Assembly: GCF_035958815.1 (NCBI RefSeq)
Contig: NZ_CP108383.1
Span: 3,038,001 to 3,102,000 of the forward strand
From: Nocardia sp. NBC_01327
GTDB lineage: Bacteria > Actinomycetota > Actinomycetes > Mycobacteriales > Mycobacteriaceae
DNA length: 64,000 nt
Direction of reading: 5' to 3'
The position numbers were made by a program, and so were the translations under genes. Shown piece by piece: positions 55,401-63,914 of the stretch; position 1 is the first letter of the stretch; the number at the start of each line of letters is the position of its first letter. Below the pieces are notes generated by a model. That model searched no databases. It was not told the origin of the DNA and saw nothing but the letters and a program-made list of their open reading frames with translations.

Positions 55401-56417
55401 CCCGAATTGCTCCGTGATTCCACCATTTTCGACGATCTCGACAAGCAAATCGTGCACGGCCTGGTCGTGGACGCCCGCATCCCGTTCGCGAAACTCGGTG
55501 CGATCCTCGGGGTGTCGGAGCAGACGGTCGCGCGGCGCTACCGCTCGATGCGGGAGCGCGGCATCATCCACGTCTCGGGACAGGTCAATGTCGTCCCGCT
55601 GGGCCACGCGCGGTGGATTCTGCGCATCAGATCGACGCCCAGTGGCGCACTGCGGCTCGGTGAGGCGCTCGCCCGGCAGCCCGAGCTGAGCTGGGTTTCG
55701 CTGCTGTCCACCGGTTCGGAGGTGATGTGCGTGAGCCGCGCGCGCACCGCACAGCGGCGAGATGCGTTGCTGCTGCAGCTGATTCCGCGCGCACCGCAGG
55801 TGACCGAGTTGATAGCGCACGAGGTGATGCACGCCTTCCCTCAGGATGAGGAGTGGCCGCGATACAGCTGCCTGTTCACCGCCGAGCAACTGAGCGAGCT
55901 GGGTTCGCGCCGTCCTATCCAGGATGCGGCAGTCGGGGAGGTGCCGGTCGCTCTCACTCCCGAGGACGAGGCGATGCTGGCCATCCTCGCTCGTGACGGG
56001 CGCGCGCCGTATGCGCAATTGGCTGCCGCCACCGGCTGGAGCGCACCTCGTGTCGCGCGGCGCATGGTCGAACTCGTCGAATCCGATGTGCTGTACTTCG
56101 ATCTCGACTTCGCCTTGGAACGCATGGGTTATGCGGTGCGCGCGGCGATCTGGCTGCGCGTCCGGCCCGCCGATCTCGCGGCGACCGGGGCTGCCATTGC
56201 GATGTTCCCCGAGGTCACCTATGTCGCGGCGACCACAGGGCCGACCACGCTGACGGCTGCTCTGGTCTGCCGCGACACTCCGCATCTGTACCGCTTCGTC
56301 ACCGAGCGGCTGGGCGGGCTCCCGGGGATCGTGGATATGGAGGTGACGCCGGCCCTGCGGACGTTCAAACAGGCGCAGGCGCTGATGGATACCGATCGAA
56401 TCTCATTGCTGCGCTGA
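55395..56417 (+). CDS. Lrp/AsnC-family regulator with two tandem modules, paralogue A
   Basis: A 340-residue regulator made of two HTH-plus-ligand modules, twice the length of a normal Lrp. The first HTH is LDKQIVHGLVVDARIPFAKLGAI (in part; residues 15-37), the second LARDGRAPYAQLAAATGWSAPRVARR (in part; about 195-220). The GTG start is chosen because it aligns, residue for residue, with the ATG of paralogue B. It should regulate the divergent exporter. Confidence 0.87.
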   Translation: MMPELLRDSTIFDDLDKQIVHGLVVDARIPFAKLGAILGVSEQTVARRYRSMRERGIIHVSGQVNVVPLGHARWILRIRSTPSGALRLGEALARQPELSWVSLLSTGSEVMCVSRARTAQRRDALLLQLIPRAPQVTELIAHEVMHAFPQDEEWPRYSCLFTAEQLSELGSRRPIQDAAVGEVPVALTPEDEAMLAILARDGRAPYAQLAAATGWSAPRVARRMVELVESDVLYFDLDFALERMGYAVRAAIWLRVRPADLAATGAAIAMFPEVTYVAATTGPTTLTAALVCRDTPHLYRFVTERLGGLPGIVDMEVTPALRTFKQAQALMDTDRISLLR

Positions 56418-56423
56418 ATAAAT

Positions 56424-56461
56424 GGCCCGTCCCCGCTCCAGGAGCGGAGCGGGGACGGGCC
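56424..56461. terminator. Bidirectional terminator
   Basis: A perfect 16-bp stem GGCCCGTCCCCGCTCC / GGAGCGGGGACGGGCC with a 6-nt loop between the convergent AsnC A and exporter B. Confidence 0.85.
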
Positions 56462-56476
56462 GGTAGTCTGCCGTGC

Positions 56477-57886
56477 TCAGCCGACCAGCGCCGGTTCTGC
56501 GGGGGTGATCACGGGTTCTTGCGCGCGTGCCCGGCGGAACAGCGCGAACGCCGCCACACCGAAGGTCACCCCGACCGCTCCCGCCACCGTCACCGCGGTG
56601 TCGAGCCCATTCACGAAGTCGGACAGCGGCATTCGTCCCGCATCACCGGCGACATTCCGGAATACGGTGCCCAGCACCGCGACTCCCAGCGCGAGCCCCA
56701 GCTGCCGTGCCGTATTCACCGCACCGGCGGCGGTTCCGCCCTGCTGCGGCGAGACGGCCGCCATACCGGTCGACACCAGGGCCGGGGCATTGACGCCGAT
56801 GCCCGCGCCGATCACCACGAAGCCGGGAACCATGGCGACCCAGGAGGATCCGGCGCCGATCAGGGTCAGCAGGCCGGAGCCCGCGCCGACCACGATCAGG
56901 CCCGCGCCGATGGTCCATTCCGGGCGCGCGTCGTGCAGTACGCGGCCGGTGAGCCCGGCGACCAGGAATGCGGTCGCGGCCATGGGCAGCATGGCCAGGC
57001 CCGCGTTCAACGGGGTCATGTGCAGCTGCTGCTGCAACCACAGCGACAGCAGCGGCATGGTCGCGAAGGCGGCGAAGGTCTGCCCCGAGGCGCTGAGCAG
57101 GGTGGCCCCCAGCGTCCGGTTGCGCAGCAGCGACAGCGGGAACATCGGTGCGGCGACGCAGGATTCGATGATCGCGAAGATCACCACGGCGGCCGCGCCG
57201 ACCGCCAGCGCCAGCAGTGCGCCGCCATCGGTCCAGCCGTGTTCGCCGCCGCGGATGATGCCGAAGGTCACGCCCGCGGCAGCGAGGGTGAAGGCCAGCA
57301 TGCCGGGCACATCCACATCACGACCCGGATGCCGCTGCGAGGCGGGAAACACCATGGCGGACAACACGATCGTCACCGCCGCGATGGGCAGGTTCACGAA
57401 GAAGATCCAGCGCCAGGACAGCAGATCGGTGAGCACGCCGCCGAGGACCACGCCGATTCCGGCCGCCGCGCCCGAGACCGCACCCCAGGTGCCGAAGGCG
57501 ACACCACGATCACGCCCGGTATAGGTGGCGTGCAGCAGGGACAGCGTGGTCGCGAACATCGCCGCGCCGCCGACGCCCTGGAAGATGCGCGCGGCGACCA
57601 GCACCGGCGCGTTGTCGGCGATGCCGCAGATCAGTGAGGCGATCGCGAACAGCGCCAGTCCGGCGAGATAGACCTGCTTCGCACCCACCCGGTCGGCGAG
57701 CGAGCCGAGTGCCAGCAGCAGCGCGGCCAGCGCCAGCGCATAGCCGTCGACGATCCACTGCAGTCCGGACAGGCCGGTGCCGAGATCGGCGGACATGTCG
57801 GGCAGTGCCACATTCACGATGGTGACGTCTATCAGCAGCATCAAGGTGCCGAGGCACGCCGCGAACAGGGGTAGCCATTTCCGCAC
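56477..57886 (-). CDS. DHA2-family MFS exporter, paralogue B
   Basis: A 469-residue exporter, colinear with paralogue A over its whole length (RKWLPLFAACLGTLMLLIDV at the start of both). The GTG start at 57886 has GGAGG 5 nt upstream, exactly as the ATG of paralogue A; the longer frame beginning 12 nt earlier has no such signal. The DHA2 motifs are the same. It is divergent from AsnC paralogue B. Confidence 0.9.
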   Translation of the reverse strand: MRKWLPLFAACLGTLMLLIDVTIVNVALPDMSADLGTGLSGLQWIVDGYALALAALLLALGSLADRVGAKQVYLAGLALFAIASLICGIADNAPVLVAARIFQGVGGAAMFATTLSLLHATYTGRDRGVAFGTWGAVSGAAAGIGVVLGGVLTDLLSWRWIFFVNLPIAAVTIVLSAMVFPASQRHPGRDVDVPGMLAFTLAAAGVTFGIIRGGEHGWTDGGALLALAVGAAAVVIFAIIESCVAAPMFPLSLLRNRTLGATLLSASGQTFAAFATMPLLSLWLQQQLHMTPLNAGLAMLPMAATAFLVAGLTGRVLHDARPEWTIGAGLIVVGAGSGLLTLIGAGSSWVAMVPGFVVIGAGIGVNAPALVSTGMAAVSPQQGGTAAGAVNTARQLGLALGVAVLGTVFRNVAGDAGRMPLSDFVNGLDTAVTVAGAVGVTFGVAAFALFRRARAQEPVITPAEPALVG

Positions 57887-57972
57887 GGGAACCTCCAAGA
57901 AAGAACGAACGATTTCGTCCCCTAGTCTTGACTGAGGGTGGGATATCTACCTAGTCCCTGCCTGGAATCCGC

Positions 57973-57987
57973 TAGAATCCTCCTATG
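57973..57987 (+). promoter_or_regulatory. -10 box and leaderless start of AsnC paralogue B
   Basis: TAGAAT, 6 nt, ATG, with no Shine-Dalgarno beyond CCTCCT. The next upstream region contains AACGATTTCG (57909-57918), also present before paralogue A (55319-55328), a candidate shared operator element. Confidence 0.5.
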
Positions 57988-59013
57988 GAGAGTGAATACG
58001 TCGAAGATTCCGACATGCTGGATGTCCTCGACAAGCAGATCGTGCACGCGCTTACCGCCGATGCGCGGATCCCTTTCGCCAGGCTCGGCGCGATCCTGGA
58101 CATCTCGGAGCAGACCGCCGCGCGACGGTATCGATCGCTGCGCCGCCGCGGCATGATTCACGTTTCCGGGCAGGTGAATTCGGTGCCGCTGGGGCACACC
58201 AAATGGCTGCTGCGGATCAGATCCACGCCCAGTCGCGCGCCGGTGCTGGCCGAAACACTGGCTCGGGTACCGGATCTCAGCTGGGTTTCCCTGCTCTCCA
58301 CCGGCTACGAGGTGTTCTGTACCGGCCGGCCGCGCTCGGCCGAGCGCCGAGATGAACTGCTGCTGCGCCTGATTCCCCGTGTCAGCGATGTGCTCGAACT
58401 GAGTGTGCACGAATCGATGCGACAGTTTCCGCTCGCCGATGAGTGGCCCCGCTATGGGCGGCTGCTCAGTGCCCGGCAATTGAGCGAACTCGGTCCGCGG
58501 CCCAGCCTGTGGGAGCCCTCCGGGCCGGAATCGCCTGTGACACTCTCCCGCGAGGACGGGATCATGCTGACCATCCTCGGTCGCGACGGTCGCGCGCCCT
58601 ATGCGCAGATCTCCGCCGCCACCGGGTGGAGCGCGACCCGGGTGGCGCGGCGCATGAGCGAGCTCGTCGAATCGGGGGTGCTGTACTTCGATCTCGACTT
58701 CGCCATGGGGGCAATGGGTTACAACGCCCGCGCGCTGCTGTGGATGCGGGTGCGCCCGGGGGATCTGGAGAAGGTGGGCCTCACCATCGCCGCGTATTCG
58801 GAGGTCGCCTTCCTCTCGGCGATCAGCGGGCCCGCGAATCTCTTCGCCTCGGTGGCCTGTCGCGATACCGCTCATCTCTATCGGTTCGTCACCGAGCGGC
58901 TGGGCTCGCTCGAGGGGATCGGCGATGTCGAGGTGACGCCCGCGCTACGGACCTACAAGCAGTCGCAGACGCTGCTCGACGTGCACCGCCCCGCCGTCGT
59001 GCCGTCACTATGA
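57985..59013 (+). CDS. Lrp/AsnC-family regulator with two tandem modules, paralogue B
   Basis: A 342-residue double-module regulator colinear with paralogue A from the first codon (LDVLDKQIVHALTADARIPF). Both HTHs (residues 16-60 and about 196-240) and both ligand regions are kept. It should regulate the divergent exporter B. The pair arose by duplication of a regulator/exporter unit in the same orientation; the more different ligand regions suggest distinct inducers. Confidence 0.88.
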   Translation: MESEYVEDSDMLDVLDKQIVHALTADARIPFARLGAILDISEQTAARRYRSLRRRGMIHVSGQVNSVPLGHTKWLLRIRSTPSRAPVLAETLARVPDLSWVSLLSTGYEVFCTGRPRSAERRDELLLRLIPRVSDVLELSVHESMRQFPLADEWPRYGRLLSARQLSELGPRPSLWEPSGPESPVTLSREDGIMLTILGRDGRAPYAQISAATGWSATRVARRMSELVESGVLYFDLDFAMGAMGYNARALLWMRVRPGDLEKVGLTIAAYSEVAFLSAISGPANLFASVACRDTAHLYRFVTERLGSLEGIGDVEVTPALRTYKQSQTLLDVHRPAVVPSL

Positions 59014-59072
59014 GGTGTCCACCCGATGACTTCGAGGTGAGATCCGCGTGTCGGGTGGCGCGTTGCTTGCGT

Positions 59073-59086
59073 CGAACACCTGTTCG
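59073..59086. promoter_or_regulatory. LexA (SOS) box of recA
   Basis: CGAACACCTGTTCG contains GAACACCTGTTC, matching the actinobacterial LexA consensus GAAC-N4-GTTC. It lies in the spacer of a promoter-like TTGCGT...TAAGCT pair. Confidence 0.85.
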
Positions 59087-59106
59087 TCTAAGCTCGGCGT
59101 CGGAAC

Positions 59107-59129
59107 TTGTCGGTGCCGCCCTCTAACGT
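59107..59129 (+). promoter_or_regulatory. RecA-NDp (PafBC-type) promoter of recA
   Basis: TTGTCGGTG, 8 nt, TAACGT exactly fits the mycobacterial RecA-NDp motif TTGTCRGTG-N8-TANNNT used for LexA-independent DNA-damage induction. It lies 47 nt before the recA ATG. Confidence 0.8.
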
Positions 59130-59176
59130 GGGCGCCAACCACAGAATGAGACTCACCCGTCGAGAAGGGGACCACG

Positions 59177-60217
59177 ATGGCACCACAGGCATTCGATCGC
59201 GACAAGGCACTCGAGTTGGCATTGGCGCAGATTGAGAAGGGCTTCGGCAAGGGCGCCGTCATGCGCCTGGGCGATGAGACCCGCCAGCCCATCGCCGTGA
59301 TTCCGACGGGATCCATTGCGCTGGATGTCGCGCTCGGCATCGGCGGTCTGCCGCGCGGCCGCATTGTCGAGGTCTACGGTCCGGAATCCTCCGGTAAGAC
59401 CACCGTCGCCCTGCACGCGGTGGCGAACGCGCAGGCGCAGGGCGGTGTGGCGGCGTTCATCGACGCCGAGCACGCGCTCGATCCCGACTACGCCAAGAAG
59501 CTCGGCGTCGATACCGACGCACTGCTGGTCTCCCAGCCCGACACCGGTGAGCAGGCGCTGGAAATCGCCGACATGCTGGTCCGCTCCGGCGCCATCGACA
59601 TCATCGTCATCGACTCGGTCGCCGCCCTGGTGCCGCGCGCCGAGATCGAGGGCGAAATGGGTGACAGCCACGTCGGTCTGCAGGCCCGCCTCATGAGCCA
59701 GGCCCTGCGCAAGATGACGGGCGCCCTGAACAATTCGGGCACCACCGCCATCTTCATCAACCAGCTGCGCGAGAAGATCGGCGTCATGTTCGGCTCGCCC
59801 GAGACCACCACCGGTGGTAAGGCGCTGAAGTTCTACGCCACCATCCGCCTGGACGTCCGCCGCATCGAGACCCTCAAGGACGGCACCGACGCGGTCGGTA
59901 ACCGCACCCGCGTGAAGGTCGTCAAGAACAAGGTGGCCCCGCCGTTCAAGCAGGCCGAGTTCGACATCCTCTACGGCCACGGCATCTCCAAGGAGGGCTC
60001 GCTCATCGATATGGGTGTCGAGCACGGCTTCGTCCGCAAGTCCGGCTCCTGGTACACCTACGAGGGCGATCAGCTCGGCCAGGGCAAGGAGAACGCCCGT
60101 AAGTTCCTGCTCGAGAACACCGATGTGCGGGACGAGATCGAGAAGAAGATCAAGGAGAAGCTCGGCATCGGCGCAGTCGTCACCGCCGACGCCACCGAGG
60201 CCGCGGCCGACTTCTAG
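59177..60217 (+). CDS. recA: Recombinase RecA
   Basis: A 346-residue recombinase that forms filaments on single-stranded DNA, exchanges strands and stimulates LexA self-cleavage. Walker [10 protein letters not shown] (about residues 68-76), Walker [16 protein letters not shown], the L2 loop region [11 protein letters not shown] and the C-terminal domain are complete. There is no intein, unlike M. tuberculosis RecA. GAGAAGGGG precedes the ATG. recX starts 3 nt after its stop. Confidence 0.98.
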   Translation: MAPQAFDRDKALELALAQIEKGFGKGAVMRLGDETRQPIAVIPTGSIALDVALGIGGLPRGRIVEVYGPESSGKTTVALHAVANAQAQGGVAAFIDAEHALDPDYAKKLGVDTDALLVSQPDTGEQALEIADMLVRSGAIDIIVIDSVAALVPRAEIEGEMGDSHVGLQARLMSQALRKMTGALNNSGTTAIFINQLREKIGVMFGSPETTTGGKALKFYATIRLDVRRIETLKDGTDAVGNRTRVKVVKNKVAPPFKQAEFDILYGHGISKEGSLIDMGVEHGFVRKSGSWYTYEGDQLGQGKENARKFLLENTDVRDEIEKKIKEKLGIGAVVTADATEAAADF

Positions 60218-60220
60218 TCG

Positions 60221-61996
60221 ATGACCGATCGGAACGCCTCCGGGTCCCGGCCCACGTCGCCGGGACCCGAAAGTTCCCGCCTCGACGCGGTGGAACGCCT
60301 GCGCCGCCAACTGGATTCACTGGCAGCCCGCGGCCGCACCCCCGCCTCGAAGCGCTACGACTCCGACCCCTGGGCCGCCTCCAGCCGCTGGACCGAGTCC
60401 GGCGCCCCCACCCAGCCCAGCACTCAGGAAGAGCCCGCCGCCCGAGAAGACTCCCGCATCCGCGAGGAGTTCTCCTCCCGCAGCGGGTCCGACTTCCGCG
60501 ACGGCTCCGACTCGCGCAATAGGTCCGGGTCGCGCCGCGGATCCGGTTTTCGTGGCGAGCCTGAATCGCGCGGTGGATCAGAGTCGCACGGCGGGTCTGG
60601 TTTTCGTGACGAGTCTGAATCGCGCGGTGGATCAGAGTCGCACGGCGGGTCTGGTTTTCGTGACGAGTCTGAATCGCGCGGCGGATCAGAGTCGCACGGC
60701 GGGTCTGGTTTTCGTGACGGCTCCGGTTTTCGTGACGGCTCCGGGTCGCGCCGCGGATCCAAGTCTCGCGACGGGTTCGGTGACGAGGGTGGCTTGCGTG
60801 ACGGATCTGGTGAAGAGGCCGGCGCTCGGAGAGGTTCGCGCTCGCGCGGCGCTCGTGCCGAGTCGGATTCCGACGGCGATTCCGAGGCCGGATTCGACTC
60901 CGAAGGGCAGTCGTCACAGCGTCGTTCGCCCGATGCCGGTCGGCATCGGCCGGAGGGGCAGCGAGAGGAAGCGCCGCCCACTTCGGGCGGTGCCGGCCGG
61001 TCCATTACCGACCCAGACTCCTACTTCGCGGATGATCGCCCACGCCGGCGTGGGCGATCCAGGAACTCGCGGGACACGGAAACCGGTACCGGCGAGGCGA
61101 ATTCCGGCTTCTCCGACGACGCGGATTCCTCGCGTGACCGTCGCTCCCGCGGCGGGCGCGGCCGTCCCGGCGTTGTCGAACCGCTGCCCGGCGGCGGCAC
61201 CGATGCGCAGGCGAAGGAAATCTGCCTGCGCCTACTCACCGACCGTGCCCGCAGCCGCTTCGAGCTGTCGGATCGCCTGGCCGCCAAGGGTTTCTCCGTC
61301 GAGGTGGCCAACCGCGCCCTCGACCGCCTCGCCGAAGTGGGCCTGGTAGACGACGCCGCCTTCGCCCAGCAGTGGGTCTACTCCCGCCACACCTACTCCG
61401 GCAAGGGCAAAAAAGTCCTCACCGAGGAACTCCGCCGCAAAGGCATAGCCCCCAACCTCATCGAAGAGTCCCTCTCCACCATCACCCCCGACGATGAGCG
61501 CACCCGAGCCACAGACCTGGTCACACGCAAAGCCCGCACCCTCCCCCCGGACCTGCCCCGCGACAAGGCCACCGCCCGCCTGGTAGGCATGCTGGCCCGC
61601 AAAGGCTACGACCCCTCCACCGCCTACTCGGTAGTCTCCGCCGAACTAGCCACATCCACCTTCCCCGACCCCCGCAGGCAGGAAAAGCCACGCCAACCAG
61701 CGAGGTCGAACCGCCCACAACCCCGCACCACCGATGATTCGGACGACGGCACCCACGACTCGGACCCATCGCCCGACCCCACCGCAACCGATCCGCCCTC
61801 CTCAGCAGACCAGGCCGCCGAAGACCAAGAGACCGCCACCGCCCTGATCCGCCGCAAAATCCGCTCCCTCCCCCCAAACCTCGACCGCGACAAAGCAACC
61901 CGCCGCCTGGTAGCCCTACTAGCCCGCCGCGGCTACAGCCCCTCCACCGCCTACTCCGTAGTAAAACAAGAGCTCGCAGCCGCCAACTTCGTGTAG
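60221..61996 (+). CDS. recX: Regulatory protein RecX, greatly extended
   Basis: A 591-residue RecX; ordinary members are 150-220 residues. Residues 1-325 are a low-complexity Arg/Ser/Gly/Asp/Glu region with three exact-type 18-residue repeats (ESESRGGSESHGGSGFRD class). The RecX core, with its three helical modules, is about 326-486 (AKEICLRLLTDRARSRFELS at its start). After a 50-residue Pro/Asp linker, residues 536-591 repeat the third module (LPPNLDRDKATRRLVALLARRGY). It should bind and inhibit RecA filaments. Confidence 0.92.
   Translation: MTDRNASGSRPTSPGPESSRLDAVERLRRQLDSLAARGRTPASKRYDSDPWAASSRWTESGAPTQPSTQEEPAAREDSRIREEFSSRSGSDFRDGSDSRNRSGSRRGSGFRGEPESRGGSESHGGSGFRDESESRGGSESHGGSGFRDESESRGGSESHGGSGFRDGSGFRDGSGSRRGSKSRDGFGDEGGLRDGSGEEAGARRGSRSRGARAESDSDGDSEAGFDSEGQSSQRRSPDAGRHRPEGQREEAPPTSGGAGRSITDPDSYFADDRPRRRGRSRNSRDTETGTGEANSGFSDDADSSRDRRSRGGRGRPGVVEPLPGGGTDAQAKEICLRLLTDRARSRFELSDRLAAKGFSVEVANRALDRLAEVGLVDDAAFAQQWVYSRHTYSGKGKKVLTEELRRKGIAPNLIEESLSTITPDDERTRATDLVTRKARTLPPDLPRDKATARLVGMLARKGYDPSTAYSVVSAELATSTFPDPRRQEKPRQPARSNRPQPRTTDDSDDGTHDSDPSPDPTATDPPSSADQAAEDQETATALIRRKIRSLPPNLDRDKATRRLVALLARRGYSPSTAYSVVKQELAAANFV
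60557..60718 (+). repeat. Three 54-bp tandem repeats inside recX
   Basis: Copies at 60557-60610, 60611-60664 and 60665-60718, nearly identical in DNA (the first has two changes, the third one). They encode 18 residues each and keep frame. The near-identity at DNA level implies recent expansion. Confidence 0.92.
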
Positions 61997-62106
61997 CCAA
62001 ATTCCGCGAGAGCCACTGGCAGTCGGAACCAAGCAGCGCGTGACCATCCCCACCCCGCAAACCTCACGCCACCAGCAACGCGCGCACTCCCGGCGTCGGC
62101 CCTCTC

Positions 62107-62174
62107 TCATCGAGCAGGAACTGACGGCAGAGTCTTCTCGCACAACGCCGCCACCAGTTCCTAATGATCTTGAC
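62107..62174 (-). repeat. Dispersed hairpin repeat, copy 2
   Basis: The right arm CCGCCACCAGTTCCT (62148-62162) equals that of copy 1. The left arm differs at three positions, and the closing pair at one; all four become G-U pairs in minus-strand RNA. The loop is again 17 nt. It is preceded on that strand by CAAGATCATT and followed by TCGATG. The stretch 61997-62268 holds no clear gene otherwise. Confidence 0.75.
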
Positions 62175-62268
62175 CATCGAAAGGGCTCTCACGGTGGCCT
62201 TCCACGGCGTGTCGCCGCCACCAGTGCCCTCTCGATGCAATGGGCGACTGTGTGTGGCTAATTCTGTT

Positions 62269-62751
62269 GTGGTGCGGCTGGATTCTATATATGAGTGGGT
62301 TGTGCAGCAGTTGCTAAGGCTGGCGGGGGTCGTGCTCGGTGCGGGGGCGACGTTCGTGGTGACGATGATGAACGAGCGGGCGAAGTGGCGGAGGGGGCAG
62401 GACACTCGGTGGGATGACAAGCGGCTTGCCGCCTACAGCGAGTACGCGAATTCGCTGAAACAGTATGTGCAGGTTTCGTATCGACTGGCAGCAGCGCGCG
62501 ATTACCCTGCGGTGGCGCTGCCGATCGATATCGATACGGGTATGCGGCTATTGGCTGAGGCGGAAGCGGACAAGACCATCAAGTGGGAAACCGTTCTGCT
62601 GCTGGGGTCTCCAGAGGCGGTGGCTGCGGCACGCAGTTGGAACCGGGCGGCATGGGAGCTCGGCTGGCCGGCGCGGGGGCATGCCATCGAGCATGCGGAA
62701 ACGTTCGCCTGTACTCCGAAATGGGGCGTGGCTGCCCCCGGCTGTTGCTGA
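62269..62751 (+). CDS. Membrane-tethered protein of unknown function
   Basis: A protein of about 160 residues with one N-terminal hydrophobic helix (LLRLAGVVLGAGATFVVTMM) followed by a basic cytoplasmic stretch (NERAKWRRGQDTRWDDKR) and a helical domain of about 110 residues. The layout (one helix, then RW..RR.) resembles actinobacterial proteins annotated as hypothetical secreted or phage-associated proteins. Start uncertain: GTG 62269, 62272 or 62302. No family function known. Confidence 0.6.
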   Translation: MVRLDSIYEWVVQQLLRLAGVVLGAGATFVVTMMNERAKWRRGQDTRWDDKRLAAYSEYANSLKQYVQVSYRLAAARDYPAVALPIDIDTGMRLLAEAEADKTIKWETVLLLGSPEAVAAARSWNRAAWELGWPARGHAIEHAETFACTPKWGVAAPGCC

Positions 62752-62763
62752 GGAAACGGCTTG

Positions 62764-63423
62764 ATGGGTGGACGATGCGGCGCCAGGATTGCCCACGTGG
62801 TTGATGATTTGGCAGCGGCGTTCGGGGCGTATCCCCGCAGGGCGGTGCTGGATCGGTGCCCGCACTGTGGGCCGCCGGTTCGGGTGGATGAGTGTGATCT
62901 GTTCTGGCTCAGCATCAAGCTCGGCAATACGGTGGGTGGGCGTGAGGATGTGAAGGCGCTGCTACCGATGTTGTTCGAGCGATTGATTACCTCGGATGAG
63001 CTGGATGCCGGGATTGTTTTGGGGAAGTTGGGGCAGGAGCAGTGGGGGAGTTGGCCGTTGGGGGAGCAGCGGGCGGTTGAAGAGTTTCTGGATGCGGTGT
63101 GGCATCGGGTGCTGGGTGAGTTTCTGGCTCGGGTCGGAGTGTTCACGGGCGCACGGGAGTTCCTCGATGGGGTGGCGTCAGCGGGGATCGGCCCGGCGCG
63201 GTATCTGGTCGCGTGGGAGAACATTGCAGGTCGCTCGGCGGACCGCCATCTGGCCGCGCTGGTGAACGAGATGGTTCGGATGTCGGACTCGAAGGATGCG
63301 ATAGCCGCGTGGGTCCGGCGAGAAGCTGTGCGGGAGAGGTTGTTCCGGGCCTACGAGCGCGATCACGCGGCTGCTTGGGCGGATTACTTCGCGCGAGCGT
63401 ATGACCTCGCGTGCCTGTTGTGA
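62764..63423 (+). CDS. Hypothetical helical protein with CxxC motif
   Basis: A 219-residue helical protein with DRCPHCGPPV near residue 32, possibly zinc binding, and a C-terminus rich in Arg, Ala and Asp (RAYERDHAAAWADYFARAYD). It begins 12 nt after the previous stop, so the two may be co-transcribed. Codons such as TTG and GGG are more frequent than in neighbours, suggesting an acquired segment. No function can be assigned. Confidence 0.6.
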   Translation: MGGRCGARIAHVVDDLAAAFGAYPRRAVLDRCPHCGPPVRVDECDLFWLSIKLGNTVGGREDVKALLPMLFERLITSDELDAGIVLGKLGQEQWGSWPLGEQRAVEEFLDAVWHRVLGEFLARVGVFTGAREFLDGVASAGIGPARYLVAWENIAGRSADRHLAALVNEMVRMSDSKDAIAAWVRREAVRERLFRAYERDHAAAWADYFARAYDLACLL

Positions 63424-63460
63424 AGCGTGGCGCTGCGGCAGGGTGGTGAAAGCTGGCGGC

Positions 63461-63745
63461 TCAGTGGACTATTCGGCCGCGGAGACGGGTGGGGGCGGGG
63501 CCACGACGGGGGTGGCGGGTGCCGGCTGGGCTCACGGGGCGAGGTGTGGCCGACCGGGGGAGGGGGAGGCGGGAGGGCGCGGGCTCGCGGCGGAGGGCGT
63601 GGGCCAGGCGGGTGCGGGCGTCTTGCATCAGGAGGGTGCCCAGGGCTGCGGCGAGGGCGGTGCAGAGGGCTGCGAGGGGGGTGAGGACCGCGACCGTGAT
63701 CAGGCCGAGGAGGAATTGTCTTCGGGCTCTGTCCTCTTCGCTCAT
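63461..63745 (-). CDS. Small membrane protein with basic Pro/Arg tail
   Basis: A 94-residue protein. SEEDRARRQF precedes one long or two short hydrophobic helices (about residues 11-42), then an Arg/Pro-rich tail to the end. ATG 63745 is preceded by a TATAGAG-like purine run. The GC-rich tail resembles low-complexity translation of any reverse frame, so only the first 50 residues look clearly coding. Function unknown. Confidence 0.5.
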   Translation of the reverse strand: MSEEDRARRQFLLGLITVAVLTPLAALCTALAAALGTLLMQDARTRLAHALRREPAPSRLPLPRSATPRPVSPAGTRHPRRGPAPTRLRGRIVH

Positions 63746-63867
63746 ATAGAGCAGTATGCGAGGAAGGATTGCCGGTTGTCCGAGGCTCGGGGACATTGGC
63801 CCCAACTCGAAAGCTGAGGTGAGCTGCACGAGTGAACGCGAACGGTCATTCGGGGGGAACGAGATGT

Positions 63868-63906
63868 GCCCCAGCCCGGGAATTGCATTCCGTCCCGGGC
63901 TGGGGC
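63868..63906 (-). terminator. Terminator of the gene running off the right end
   Basis: A perfect 14-bp stem GCCCCAGCCCGGGA / TCCCGGGCTGGGGC with an 11-nt loop, directly after the stop at 63915. Confidence 0.8.
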
Positions 63907-63914
63907 GACAGGAA

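Noticed and set aside
59177..60217. Intein in RecA as in M. tuberculosis
   Set aside because: The gene is a continuous 346-codon frame of normal length with no inserted splicing motifs.
60557..60718. Possible CRISPR-like array
   Set aside because: The 54-bp units are directly adjacent with no spacers and encode an in-frame peptide repeat of recX.
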